From Mesorhizobium sp. Root102 (GTDB lineage: Bacteria; Pseudomonadota; Alphaproteobacteria; Rhizobiales; Rhizobiaceae), in contig NZ_LMCP01000015.1 in the NCBI RefSeq assembly GCF_001425625.1, positions 271-50,590 on the forward strand: a stretch of DNA of 50,320 nucleotides, given 5' to 3'. Shown one piece after another: positions 1 to 9,013 of the stretch (position 1 is the stretch's first letter; the number at the start of each line of letters is the position of its first letter). Made by a program: the position numbers and the translations under genes. The notes under the pieces were generated by a model. That model saw only the letters and a program-made list of their open reading frames with translations. It was not told the origin of the DNA and made no database searches.

Positions 1-234
1 CCAGTTCGGCTTGTCCTGCTTCAGGCGCACAATCAGCTTCTCGATTTGAAACGGAAGCTGATTGGCGTGGCGGTAGGGCCGGCGAGACCGGTCCGTCAGT
101 CCTTCCAAGCCGCTGTCGTTGTAGCGCGTGAGGATCTTGTAGCCGGTCTTGCGCGAGATATCGAACTCCCGGCAAAGCACCGCCATCTTCTCGCCGTCCA
201 GCAGCCGGGCAACGAACTTCAGCCGCTCTTCCAT
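1..234 (-). CDS. IS481-family transposase, N-terminal part (cut by window edge)
   Basis: The minus strand encodes 78 residues from an ATG at 234 to the window edge with no stop. The protein begins MEERLKFVARLLDGEKM and continues with a helix-turn-helix segment (CREFDISRKTGYKILTRY) and the basic stretch GLTDRSRRPYR. This is the usual N-terminus of IS481-type DDE transposases of rhizobia, which bind the element ends; the catalytic DDE core would lie beyond the edge. GGAGTGTAACGTC precedes the ATG and supplies a ribosome-binding site. Family assignment is from recognised N-terminal similarity only, and whether the full gene is intact cannot be seen. Confidence 0.75.
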   Translation of the reverse strand, partial: MEERLKFVARLLDGEKMAVLCREFDISRKTGYKILTRYNDSGLEGLTDRSRRPYRHANQLPFQIEKLIVRLKQDKPNW

Positions 235-341
235 GACGTTACACTCCTTCCAAGGCACCTTGCTCTCCTTGCAAAGGGCCGAAAGTGTAACCCATCTATC
301 CGGAATGAACTGTCACCCATCTCTCGGGAAGGGCACTATAA
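131..341. repeat. 211-bp direct repeat, copy 1
   Basis: Matches 343-553 at a fixed offset of 212 bp with one mismatch (229 versus 441). It covers the first 35 transposase codons, the ribosome-binding site and the IS end. Confidence 0.9.
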
Positions 342-446
342 TAGGATCTTGTAGCCGGTCTTGCGCGAGATATCGAACTCCCGGCAAAGCACCGCCATCT
401 TCTCGCCGTCCAGCAGCCGGGCAACGAACTTCAGCCGCTCCTCCAT
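337..446 (-). pseudogene. Truncated second copy of the IS481-type transposase start
   Basis: The first 35 codons of the same transposase are repeated from an ATG at 446. After KTGYKIL the reading frame runs into the outer end of the adjoining IS copy and stops at 337-339 (TAG), leaving about 36 residues. Helix-turn-helix residues are kept but no catalytic part remains, so this is a remnant. It differs from the longer copy by a single base over the shared 211 bp (T at 229, C at 441). Confidence 0.8.
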
Positions 447-553
447 GACGTTACACTCCTTCCAAGGCACCTTGCTCTCCTTGCAAAGGGCCGAAAGTGT
501 AACCCATCTATCCGGAATGAACTGTCACCCATCTCTCGGGAAGGGCACTATAA
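343..553. repeat. 211-bp direct repeat, copy 2
   Basis: Second copy of the IS end. Sequence beyond 553 (to about 660) has no gene or repeat that I can recognise and is presumably chromosomal flank. Confidence 0.9.
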
Positions 554-660
554 ATCCACCATAGCCAGCGGGGGCTTTCCCACGCGCGCAGCGGCAACAC
601 TACGGCTCCGATCGATCCGACAGTTGCCATTGATCGGGTTTGCCGACTGGCAAGAAGCCG

Positions 661-1131
661 TCAGCGCTTCCAGAAATCGCGGTGCGGTGCGAGCAGCTCG
701 TCCGCGATTTCGGGAAAAGGGCCAAAGACCTCGATCTTTTTCTGGCCGGAGTCGAGTACGGTGCGCGAAGAGAGGCTCATCGTCGGATTCTCCGCGTGAT
801 CCCCGGTGAGCGCCAGGAGCTCGGCCTCCTCGAAGCCGTAGACCAGCCGGCCGATATTCGCCCAGTAGAGCGTTCCGGTGCACATCGCGCAGGGTTCACC
901 GGTTGAGACCAGCGTGCAGGTCCAGAGAAACTCCGGCTCGTAGGTCGCCGCGGCGCGCCGGGCGAGCTCTGTCTCGGCATGGCGCACCGTGTCGAGATTG
1001 CCCTGCCGCATCAGCACGCAATCGTCCGGTCCGACCAGCACGCAACCGAACGGATGATGCCCATGCGCCGCCGCCTCGTGCGCCACGGCGCCGGCGGATC
1101 GGAGGTGAGCGAGCATCTGATCGCGGGTCAT
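661..1131 (-). CDS. Nucleoside/cytosine-type deaminase (CDA superfamily)
   Basis: A 156-residue zinc-dependent deaminase of the cytidine deaminase superfamily, which hydrolytically removes an exocyclic amino group from a purine or pyrimidine. The two diagnostic motifs are present: HAE at residues 51-53 (zinc His and proton-shuttling Glu) and PCAMC at 80-84 (two zinc Cys). Length and single-domain form fit guanine deaminase or general nucleoside deaminases better than tRNA-specific TadA, but the substrate cannot be read from the sequence. It follows the ABC transporter genes on the same strand after a 128-bp gap with nothing recognisable in it, so it may be the last gene of that operon; this link is inference. 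Confidence 0.85.
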   Translation of the reverse strand: MTRDQMLAHLRSAGAVAHEAAAHGHHPFGCVLVGPDDCVLMRQGNLDTVRHAETELARRAAATYEPEFLWTCTLVSTGEPCAMCTGTLYWANIGRLVYGFEEAELLALTGDHAENPTMSLSSRTVLDSGQKKIEVFGPFPEIADELLAPHRDFWKR

Positions 1132-1259
1132 GGCAAGATCCTGTCACGCCGACATCCACCCGATGAGCGGCTCTTTGAGCCGAGATTGCCGCCAAGGGAA
1201 GCGAGTGGCAAGGGCCAACCGTCGCTTGAGACCTTGCGCTGGGATATCAGACCTTTGCC

Positions 1260-2321
<1,062 letters not shown>

Positions 2322-2360
2322 TGGGTTTCCCTCGAAAAAAATGTGATGTCGGACCGCGCC

Positions 2361-3182
2361 TCAGCCGCCCTTGACGGCGCCTGCGGTCAGTCCCGCGACG
2401 ATCTGCCTTTGTGCGAACATGGTCAGGACCAGCACCGGCAGCGTCACCACCAGTGCCGCGGCGGCGAGCGGCCCCCAGCTCACCTGCTCGTAGGAAAGCA
2501 TGTTGTAGACGGCGACCGGCAGCGTGCGCGTTTCGCGGCTGGCTAGCACCACGCCGAAGACGAAATTGTTCCATGAGAAGATGACGGACAGGATGAAGGC
2601 GACCACGATGCCCGGCTTGGCGATGGGCAAGGCGACCAGCCGGAACACCTGCCAGGAGCTGGCGCCGTCGATGTTGGCCGCTTCTTCCAGTTCCATCGGC
2701 GTGGTTTCGAAATAGCCGATCATCACCCAGACCACGATCGGCACTGTCACCACCAGATGGATGATGATCTGCGGCCAAAGCGTGCCGAGAATGCCGACCC
2801 ACTGGAACAGCAGAAACAGCGGAATGAGATAGGAAAGCCCCGGCGTCATGCGGGCGATCATGATGACGACCGCCGATCGTTCGGCCTTGAGCCGTGCTAT
2901 GCCATAGCCGGCCGGCACGCCGATCAGCAGCGCCAGCAGCGTCGCCGTGCCGGTCACCAGAACCGAATTCCAGAGATAGAGCAGGAAATTGTTCTCCTCG
3001 AACACCTTTGCATAGTTCGACCAGGCGAGATGTTCGGGGATCAGGATCGGCGGATAGGCGCCGTTGTCGATCTCGAATTTCAGCGACAGCGAGATCATCC
3101 AGAGGAAGAACAGGATCGCCGGCGAGACGAAGACCAGAGCCGCGAAGAACAGCCCGATCTGGTTGAGCAGCCGTGAACTCAT
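2361..3182 (-). CDS. Carbohydrate ABC transporter permease (MalG type)
   Basis: Inner-membrane permease of 273 residues with about six hydrophobic segments. The EAA loop that docks on the ATPase is clear (EEAANIDGASSWQVF, around residues 166-180). Its ATG follows the stop codon of the partner permease with no base in between (TAG then ATG), so the two are translationally coupled. It forms the heterodimeric channel with the product of 3183-4121. Confidence 0.95.
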   Translation of the reverse strand: MSSRLLNQIGLFFAALVFVSPAILFFLWMISLSLKFEIDNGAYPPILIPEHLAWSNYAKVFEENNFLLYLWNSVLVTGTATLLALLIGVPAGYGIARLKAERSAVVIMIARMTPGLSYLIPLFLLFQWVGILGTLWPQIIIHLVVTVPIVVWVMIGYFETTPMELEEAANIDGASSWQVFRLVALPIAKPGIVVAFILSVIFSWNNFVFGVVLASRETRTLPVAVYNMLSYEQVSWGPLAAAALVVTLPVLVLTMFAQRQIVAGLTAGAVKGG

Positions 3183-4121
3183 CTATTTGCCCTCCACGCC
3201 GATCCACTGGGAGCGCTGGCGCAACATCAAGAGGATGAAGGACAGGGCGACGATGACGATGAAGAACACCACGGCCATGGCCGAGCCATAGCCGATGTCG
3301 TAGTAGGAGAAGGCGGTGTTGTAGAGATAGATGTTGATGGTCTCCGACGCAGTGCCCGGTCCGCCCTGGGTCATCGCGTAGATGATGTCGAAGCTCTTCA
3401 GTGCGTCGATGGTGCGGATGATCACCGCGATCATCAGGAACGGCGCGATCATCGGTAAAGTGAGATAGCGGAATTGCTGCCAGGCATTGGCGCCATCGAT
3501 TTCGGCGCTCTCGAACGGCTCGCGCGGCACGGACGCCAGGCCGCCCAGCACGATCAGCATCACCAGCGGCGTCCACTGCCACGTCTCGACCGCAACCAGC
3601 GAAGGGATGACCGTGTTGGCGTTGAATATCCATTCCTGCGCCGGGATGCCGACCAGCGACAGAAGATAGTTGAGGACGCCGAGCTGGGGGTGGAACATCA
3701 TGGTCCAAACCAGCGCCACGGCTACGGGCGTTGCCATCATCGGCATGACAAAGACGCCACGCAACAGGCCACGCAGCGGAAACCTGGCGTCGAAGATCAG
3801 GGCGGCGACCGTGCCGAGCAGCATTGGCGCGGCAACCGAAAGGAAGGTGTAGCTCAAAGTATGGAGAAGCGATTCCCAGAACCGCTGGTCGACCGCCAGC
3901 CGCAGGTAATTCTCCATCCCGGCAAAGCTTCGCGACTGGCCGAGCGTCCAGCGGTTGACGCTCATCCACAGCGTAAAGGCCCAGGGGAAGACGATGACGG
4001 CGCCGACGACGACGAGTGCCGGAACGACGAAAGGCCAGTAGTTGGGAGCCAGCCGGATCGTCTGGCTCCCTTCGATGGCTTGCGTCATCACCCCGGTGCG
4101 TTCTGGGGTGGTGGCGGACAT
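3183..4121 (-). CDS. Carbohydrate ABC transporter permease (MalF type)
   Basis: Permease of 312 residues with an EAA motif (EPFESAEIDGANAWQQF, 201-217) and several membrane segments beginning at about residue 28. I chose the ATG at 4121 because its A is shared with the stop codon of the binding-protein gene (TGATG), a coupling signal; an in-frame ATG at 4088 (MTQAIEG) is an alternative. Longer upstream reading in this frame is only a shadow of the binding-protein gene. Confidence 0.93.
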   Translation of the reverse strand: MSATTPERTGVMTQAIEGSQTIRLAPNYWPFVVPALVVVGAVIVFPWAFTLWMSVNRWTLGQSRSFAGMENYLRLAVDQRFWESLLHTLSYTFLSVAAPMLLGTVAALIFDARFPLRGLLRGVFVMPMMATPVAVALVWTMMFHPQLGVLNYLLSLVGIPAQEWIFNANTVIPSLVAVETWQWTPLVMLIVLGGLASVPREPFESAEIDGANAWQQFRYLTLPMIAPFLMIAVIIRTIDALKSFDIIYAMTQGGPGTASETINIYLYNTAFSYYDIGYGSAMAVVFFIVIVALSFILLMLRQRSQWIGVEGK

Positions 4122-5458
4122 CAGCCTTGCTCGCTCCTGTCGAGGACCGGCTGGAATTGTTCGGTGGCCTTCTTCAGCTCCTCTGCCGGATCGGCGCCCG
4201 CGATCAAATTGGTCAGCGCCACGCCATAGATGTCGCGGAACTCGGTGACCGGGATGATGACCGGCAGCGCCAGCCGGCTGATATTGCCGGAGCCGACCAC
4301 CGCATCGAGCCAGCTCGCCGGCATGGTGACGCCTGCGCGCACTTTGGGGTCTTCCAGCACCGACTTGCGGAACGGCACGCCAGCGCCTGCCTGCAGCAGG
4401 CGCGCGCCCATGGCCGGCGACACCGCCCACTGGCAGAACAGATAGGCGGCCTCCTTCTTTTCGCTCGCCGCCGTCACGCCGAGGCCGTCGCCGAAGGTGC
4501 CCGAGGCTTGCGCCTTGGGACCCTTGGGCATGACGCCGTAGCCGACCTTGCCGACCACCCGCGACTTTTCTGGATTTTCCATCGGCGGGGCAAAGCCGAC
4601 GCCGTCGAACCACATGCCGATCTTGCCTTGCAGGAAGGCGGACTGCGCTTCGGCCCAGTTGAAGCCGGTGACGCCTGGAGGCGCGGATTTGGTCATCAGC
4701 CTTTGGTAGAGGCTGGCGGCCTCGATCGCCTCGGCCGACGTCGTGCGCAGCTTGCCCTTGTCGTCGAGTGGCGTCATGTCGTAGCCGAGCATGAGCGACG
4801 TCCACACCGGCGTGTTGGCGTTCTTGATGCCGCGGGCGACGAAACCATAAGTGTTGGTCGACGGATCGGTCAACGCTTCGGCGGCGGCCACCATCTGCTC
4901 GAAGGTTTCGGGATATTTGAGGCCCTTGGCCTCGAACAACTCCTTGTTCCAGTAGACGATCCAGTAGTCGACCGAGAAGGGCAGCGAGCGCAGCACGCCC
5001 TGACCGTCCTTGGCGAACAGCATGCCGGCATCGGCGAAATCGTTTTCGACCAGCCCCGGATCGGTAAGGGCTGGGTCGGCGAGATAGCCTGATATGTCGG
5101 CCAGCCAGCCAGCCTTTTCGAACTGCCGCTTCTGCACATGGTAGCTCAGATGCACGACGTCGAAGCTCGGCTTGCCGGAGCTCAATTCGATCACCGTCTT
5201 CTGGCGCTGCTGCTGTTCCGGCGTCGCCTCGGCATTGACCTTGATCCCGGTCAGTTCCTCGAACTCGGCGAGATATTTTATGAGGGTGTCGCTGCGCGGG
5301 CTTTTCACCAGGTTGACGTCGAGCGTCGTGCCGGCGAAGCGCTTCCAGTCGACGGCGGCGGCAAAGCCTGGGCGTATACCAGCAATACCGGCGGCAGCGA
5401 GTGCCGCTGTTCCTTGCAAGAGTTGCCTTCTGGTTGGGTTAGACAGATTGGACGACAT
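4121..5458 (-). CDS. Extracellular solute-binding protein of the ABC importer (Tat signal)
   Basis: Periplasmic binding protein of 445 residues, group-1 (sugar) type, which captures the substrate for the MalF/MalG-type permeases. The N-terminus carries a twin-arginine signal (TRRQLLQG, Arg10-Arg11) followed by an Ala/Gly-rich hydrophobic stretch and a likely cleavage near AAA, so export in folded form through Tat is expected. Substrate is not readable; the neighbouring DHDPS-family enzyme suggests a sugar acid, keto acid or related compound. It overlaps the downstream permease by one base. Confidence 0.92.
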   Translation of the reverse strand: MSSNLSNPTRRQLLQGTAALAAAGIAGIRPGFAAAVDWKRFAGTTLDVNLVKSPRSDTLIKYLAEFEELTGIKVNAEATPEQQQRQKTVIELSSGKPSFDVVHLSYHVQKRQFEKAGWLADISGYLADPALTDPGLVENDFADAGMLFAKDGQGVLRSLPFSVDYWIVYWNKELFEAKGLKYPETFEQMVAAAEALTDPSTNTYGFVARGIKNANTPVWTSLMLGYDMTPLDDKGKLRTTSAEAIEAASLYQRLMTKSAPPGVTGFNWAEAQSAFLQGKIGMWFDGVGFAPPMENPEKSRVVGKVGYGVMPKGPKAQASGTFGDGLGVTAASEKKEAAYLFCQWAVSPAMGARLLQAGAGVPFRKSVLEDPKVRAGVTMPASWLDAVVGSGNISRLALPVIIPVTEFRDIYGVALTNLIAGADPAEELKKATEQFQPVLDRSEQG

Positions 5459-5520
5459 TTCTTCCTCCCGGTTGCTGTCGTTGTCGGTTGCGCCGCGACC
5501 GCGGCGCGGCTCATGCTTCC

Positions 5521-6180
5521 TCAGATTTGCAGCGCCAGCCGGCGCGCCTTGTCGATGTGCAGGCTGATCGCCTCGACCGCCTTCTGCGGGTCGCGGCTCT
5601 CCATGGCTTCGATGACGGCAAGGTGCTCACGCATGACCGGCACGACGCGCCCGTCGATGCGGAAGCGCTCCTGATGGATCAACCGGATCTTCACCGAGTT
5701 GACCAGATAGGCCTTGGCAATGATCTCGTTGCCCAGCGCATCGATGAAGGTGTCGTGCATCGCCCAGTCGATGCTCTGGGCCTTGGCCTCCATTTCCGGG
5801 GTCGGCGCCTGCGACTGGGCCTGCGCCAGCATCTCCTCGTGTTCGCGCCGCAGACGAGCAAGCTCGTCATCGGAAGCGCTGGCGGTGAACAGCGCCACCG
5901 CCTCGCGCTCCATGAACAGGCGGAACTGAAAAGCCTCGCGGATCAGGCTGATGTCGATATGGGCGATCTGCATGCCGCGCTGCGGGATTGTCGTCAGAAG
6001 CCCTTCGGCCTCGAGACGCGGCACGATTTCGCGAATGGCGCCGAGCGGCAGGCCGGTAAAGGCAACCAGCTCGCGCTGCGACACGAACTGGCCCGGCAAC
6101 AGATCGCGGGCCAGCAAATGCCGCGTGAAGCTGGCATAGGCTTTTTCCCGAAGGGTGGTCGGTTCGCTGCCGTCTTCCAT
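5521..6180 (-). CDS. GntR-family transcriptional regulator (FadR/FCD subfamily)
   Basis: 219 residues: an N-terminal winged helix-turn-helix (about 10-75, with QRELVAFTGLPLGAIREIVPRLEAEGLL) and an all-helical FCD ligand domain (about 85-215) with the usual acidic/His metal-site residues (for example MHDTFIDALGN and SLHIDKA). FCD regulators normally repress a neighbouring catabolic operon until a small organic acid or sugar acid binds. It sits between the enzyme gene (24 bp upstream) and the transporter genes on the same strand, so local autoregulated control is likely. A candidate operator lies at 7128-7141. Confidence 0.92.
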   Translation of the reverse strand: MEDGSEPTTLREKAYASFTRHLLARDLLPGQFVSQRELVAFTGLPLGAIREIVPRLEAEGLLTTIPQRGMQIAHIDISLIREAFQFRLFMEREAVALFTASASDDELARLRREHEEMLAQAQSQAPTPEMEAKAQSIDWAMHDTFIDALGNEIIAKAYLVNSVKIRLIHQERFRIDGRVVPVMREHLAVIEAMESRDPQKAVEAISLHIDKARRLALQI

Positions 6181-6203
6181 TTCAGCGCGTATCCCTTTGC
6201 CGG

Positions 6204-7088
6204 TCAGGCTGATTCCTTGGCAAACAGCCTGTCGTAGGCGGCGGCAAGCTGTTGCTGCCCCTGCGGAGCGATCGGCTCCAGCGGTGGGCGGACCGCCAGC
6301 CAGCGGTCGTCGCCGGTCTTGCGCGCCACCATGACCTTCACCGCCGGCGTGACCGGATATTTAAGCAGTTCGAACACGAAGCTCTCGACGCGCGCATCGT
6401 CGCGCCCGTCCTCGGCCATGGCGCGGATTTCGACGGCGACGAAATTGGCCATGCCGGAGATTGCGCCCTGGGCGCCAAGTCGCACCGCTCGTGCCAGATG
6501 CCGCTCGTCGCCGATGAGGATCACCAGATCGCCATGGGCACCGAGCAGGGCCTCGCTGTAGTCCCAGTCTCCGCCGGAATCCTTGACCCCGGCAACGACA
6601 TCCGAAAAAGCGGTGCGCAACCGGCCGATCAGGCCAAGCGGCAGCTGCACCATCGTGACCGACGGGATGTTGTAGAGCAGCACGTCACGGGCGAGGGGAC
6701 CAAGCGCGGCAAAGACAGCGGAAAACCAGCCGAAAAGACCATCCTCGCCGACATTCTTGAAGTAGCTCGGCGGCGCAAGCAGAATGTTGCGGGCGCCGCG
6801 TTGCAAGGCATGCCGTGCCTGTTCGGCGGCATCTTCGGCTGCATCGACCAGCACGCCGGCAACAAGCTGATGCGGCAAGATGCCGGCAGCCAGCATGGCT
6901 TCAGTCACCGACCGCCGCTCCGCGGCGCCCACCGACGCACCTTCGCCGGTGGTGCCGAAAAGCGTAACGCTGCCGCACCCCTCGGCCAGGCAACGCTTGG
7001 CCTGGGCGACCATGAGGGCGATGGCGATCTGCCCGGAGGCATCAAAAGGCGTGGCGAGGGCGGCTGAAAGGCCAAAGCGTGATGTCAC
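6204..7088 (-). CDS. Dihydrodipicolinate synthase (DHDPS/NAL) family aldolase or dehydratase
   Basis: Class I Schiff-base enzyme of 294 residues. Family marks are GTTGEG (45-50), the catalytic Tyr of LLYNIP (Tyr139) and the imine-forming Lys of GVKDSGGD (Lys169). The start is a GTG at 7088, supported by GGAG six bases upstream. Because it heads an operon with a GntR regulator and a sugar-type importer, a catabolic role (sugar-acid or keto-acid aldolase/dehydratase) is more likely than lysine biosynthesis; the precise substrate is unknown. Confidence 0.9.
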   Translation of the reverse strand: MTSRFGLSAALATPFDASGQIAIALMVAQAKRCLAEGCGSVTLFGTTGEGASVGAAERRSVTEAMLAAGILPHQLVAGVLVDAAEDAAEQARHALQRGARNILLAPPSYFKNVGEDGLFGWFSAVFAALGPLARDVLLYNIPSVTMVQLPLGLIGRLRTAFSDVVAGVKDSGGDWDYSEALLGAHGDLVILIGDERHLARAVRLGAQGAISGMANFVAVEIRAMAEDGRDDARVESFVFELLKYPVTPAVKVMVARKTGDDRWLAVRPPLEPIAPQGQQQLAAAYDRLFAKESA

Positions 7089-7127
7089 CGGAGTCTCCGA
7101 AAAGAAGTTCGCAGGCAGTGATACCTC

Positions 7128-7141
7128 ACTAACATGTCAGT
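7128..7141 (-). promoter_or_regulatory. Candidate operator of the GntR-controlled operon
   Basis: Near-perfect dyad ACTAACATGTCAGT (one mismatched pair) lying 40 bp upstream of the GTG start of the operon's first gene. Its size and place fit an FCD-type GntR operator. The assignment is inference from symmetry and position. Confidence 0.4.
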
Positions 7142-7190
7142 TGTAAATTGGGTGGTGTGGTTTTTTTCAAAGCCACCGGACGGGTGCAAA

Positions 7191-8372
7191 TCAGATAGAA
7201 GAACTTCCGAACACCAGCGAAACATGTCCTCCGGCGTGGCGCTCGAGCCGCCCGGCGAGGTCGAGTTCCAGCAGCACCATGAAAACCTGGGCCGGATGCA
7301 GGCCGGTGTGACGTATGATCTCGTCGACCGACACTGGCGTCGGGCCGAGCGCCTCGATGACGCGGGCGCGGTCGCTTTCGCCGGGCGGTGGTGTGGCCGA
7401 GAAGTCGGGCGGCTCTTCGAACGGCGGCACATCGGGCGCTCGCATGCCGGTCAGCGGGGCGATCGCCCGCGAAATGTCCGATGCCTCGGTGACCAGGGTG
7501 GCGCCATCCTTGAGCAGGCCGTTGCAGCCTGCGGCGCGCGGATCGAGCGGTGAACCCGGTACGGCGAAGACCAGCCGCCCCATTTCGCCGGCAAGCCTGG
7601 CGCTGATCAGTGAGCCAGAGCGTTGCGCTGCCTCGACCACCACCAGCCCAAGGGCAGCACCCGCGACAAGGCGGTTGCGGCGCGGGAAATCCTGGGCGCG
7701 CGGCTGCCAGCCGAACGGCATTTCCGAGATGACGGCGCCGCGCTCGGCAATTTCCTCGCACAAGCCTTCATTTTCAGGCGGGTAGGGCAGGTCGAGGCCG
7801 CCGGCCAGCACCCCGATGGTGCCGGTCGCCAGACTGCCCTGATGCGCCGCCGTGTCGATGCCGCGCGCCAGACCGGAGACGATTGCGTAGCCGTCGCGGC
7901 CGAGATCAGCCGCCAGTATGCGCGCCATCTTGATGCCGGCCAGCGATGCGTTGCGCGCGCCAACGATGGCGACCCCCGGCAGTCGGAAGACGGCGGCATT
8001 GCCCTTGACCGCCAACAGCGGCGGCGGATGATCCATGTTGCGCAACAGCGGCGGATAGTCGGGTTCGCCGATGCCGACAAAGCGCGCGCCGGCCTTTCGG
8101 GCGGTCTCCAGTTCGGCCTCGGCTTCGGCAATCGCTGGGATGCGGGCGATGCGGTTGGCGCCGCCCGAAATCATCAGTTCCGGCAGCATTTCCAGCGCCA
8201 CCTCGGCCGAACCGAAGCGATTGATCAGGTCGCGAAAGGAGGCGGGGCCGACATTCTGGGTGCGGATCAGCCGCAGCCAGCTCAGCCGCTGCCGGTCGCT
8301 GAGGCGCGGACCGGCGGCCGGCTCGCTCACCGCGGTGGCGCGATCGCTCACCTCGGTGGCCCGCTCGCTCAC
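7191..8372 (-). CDS. dprA: DNA-processing protein DprA
   Basis: 393-residue single-strand-DNA binding protein that loads RecA during natural transformation. The Rossmann-like core is recognisable by VGARNAS (137-143) and [12 protein letters not shown] (166-177); an N-terminal helical (SAM-like) region precedes it, and the C-terminal 65 residues form the winged-helix domain ([36 protein letters not shown]). Translation starts at a GTG (8372) that overlaps the plsY stop (GTGA). The first 21 codons are a 7-residue repeat, SERATEV / SDRATAV / SEPAAGP, from a 21-bp tandem DNA repeat, so in-frame GTG codons at 8351 and 8330 are alternative starts. Confidence 0.95.
   Translation of the reverse strand: MSERATEVSDRATAVSEPAAGPRLSDRQRLSWLRLIRTQNVGPASFRDLINRFGSAEVALEMLPELMISGGANRIARIPAIAEAEAELETARKAGARFVGIGEPDYPPLLRNMDHPPPLLAVKGNAAVFRLPGVAIVGARNASLAGIKMARILAADLGRDGYAIVSGLARGIDTAAHQGSLATGTIGVLAGGLDLPYPPENEGLCEEIAERGAVISEMPFGWQPRAQDFPRRNRLVAGAALGLVVVEAAQRSGSLISARLAGEMGRLVFAVPGSPLDPRAAGCNGLLKDGATLVTEASDISRAIAPLTGMRAPDVPPFEEPPDFSATPPPGESDRARVIEALGPTPVSVDEIIRHTGLHPAQVFMVLLELDLAGRLERHAGGHVSLVFGSSSI
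8310..8372 (-). repeat. 21-bp tandem repeat at the dprA start
   Basis: Three consecutive 21-bp units, the third diverged, each beginning GTGAGCGA on the minus strand. Each unit repeats a GTG codon in frame, so unit loss or gain would keep a start codon and only change the length of a disordered-looking N-terminal tail. Confidence 0.8.
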
Positions 8373-8956
8373 CCCTTGGCTCCGATCTTGCCCTCGGTGC
8401 CGGCAAGCAGGCGGGAAATGTTTTCCCGGTGCTTGATGAAAACGATGATGCTCATCACCACGAACAGGGCGGCAATTTGTGGTGTGCTCAGGACATAGAG
8501 GGCGATCGGCACGATGACGGCCGCCGTCAGTGCCGCCAGCGAGGAGTAACGGAACAGGAATGCGATCACCAGCCAGACGACGGCGAAGATCAGCGCCACC
8601 TGCCAGGCCAGGCCGATTAGCACGCCGAGATAGGTGGCGACGCCCTTGCCGCCCTTGAACCCGAGCCAGACCGGGAAGAGATGGCCGAGAAAGGCGCCGA
8701 GACCGGCCCAGATCGCCAGGTCAGGGGCAAAATGGCCTGATATCAGCACGGCAGCCGTGCCCTTCAGCGCGTCGAGCAGCAGCGTCGCGGCGGCAAGGCC
8801 CTTGTTGCCGGTGCGCAGAACATTGGTGGCGCCGATGTTGCCGGAGCCGATCTTGCGCACATCGCCAAGGCCGGCCGCGCGCGTCAGCAGGAGCCCGAAC
8901 GGAATCGAGCCAAGCAAATAGCCAAACACGAGCGCTGGGATGAGGCTGTAAGTCAT
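8369..8956 (-). CDS. plsY: Acyl-phosphate:glycerol-3-phosphate acyltransferase PlsY
   Basis: Inner-membrane enzyme of 195 residues that acylates the sn-1 position of glycerol 3-phosphate using acyl phosphate from PlsX, the first step of phospholipid synthesis. The three conserved loops are visible: GSIPFGLLL and [11 protein letters not shown] near the N-terminus, [13 protein letters not shown] in the middle and [14 protein letters not shown] at the C-terminus, with about five hydrophobic segments. It overlaps dprA by four bases and follows the pyr genes on the same strand. Confidence 0.97.
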   Translation of the reverse strand: MTYSLIPALVFGYLLGSIPFGLLLTRAAGLGDVRKIGSGNIGATNVLRTGNKGLAAATLLLDALKGTAAVLISGHFAPDLAIWAGLGAFLGHLFPVWLGFKGGKGVATYLGVLIGLAWQVALIFAVVWLVIAFLFRYSSLAALTAAVIVPIALYVLSTPQIAALFVVMSIIVFIKHRENISRLLAGTEGKIGAKG

Positions 8957-9013
8957 TGTTTCCCCCGCATTTCCCCAGTTTGACCGGATCTGGCGCGGTG
9001 CGCGGTGGCCGGT

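Larger units (their letters stand above)
1..553. mobile_element. IS481-family element end with a partial duplicated end
   Basis: Two copies of the transposase-proximal end of one IS type lie head to tail. Both stop matching at the same base (341 and 553, after gggcactata), which probably marks the outer boundary of the element. Each end carries two short direct repeats, tgtaacccatct and tgtcacccatct, plausible transposase-binding sites. The arrangement could come from insertion of one copy into another or from tandem duplication; the left side of the element is outside the window. Confidence 0.65.
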
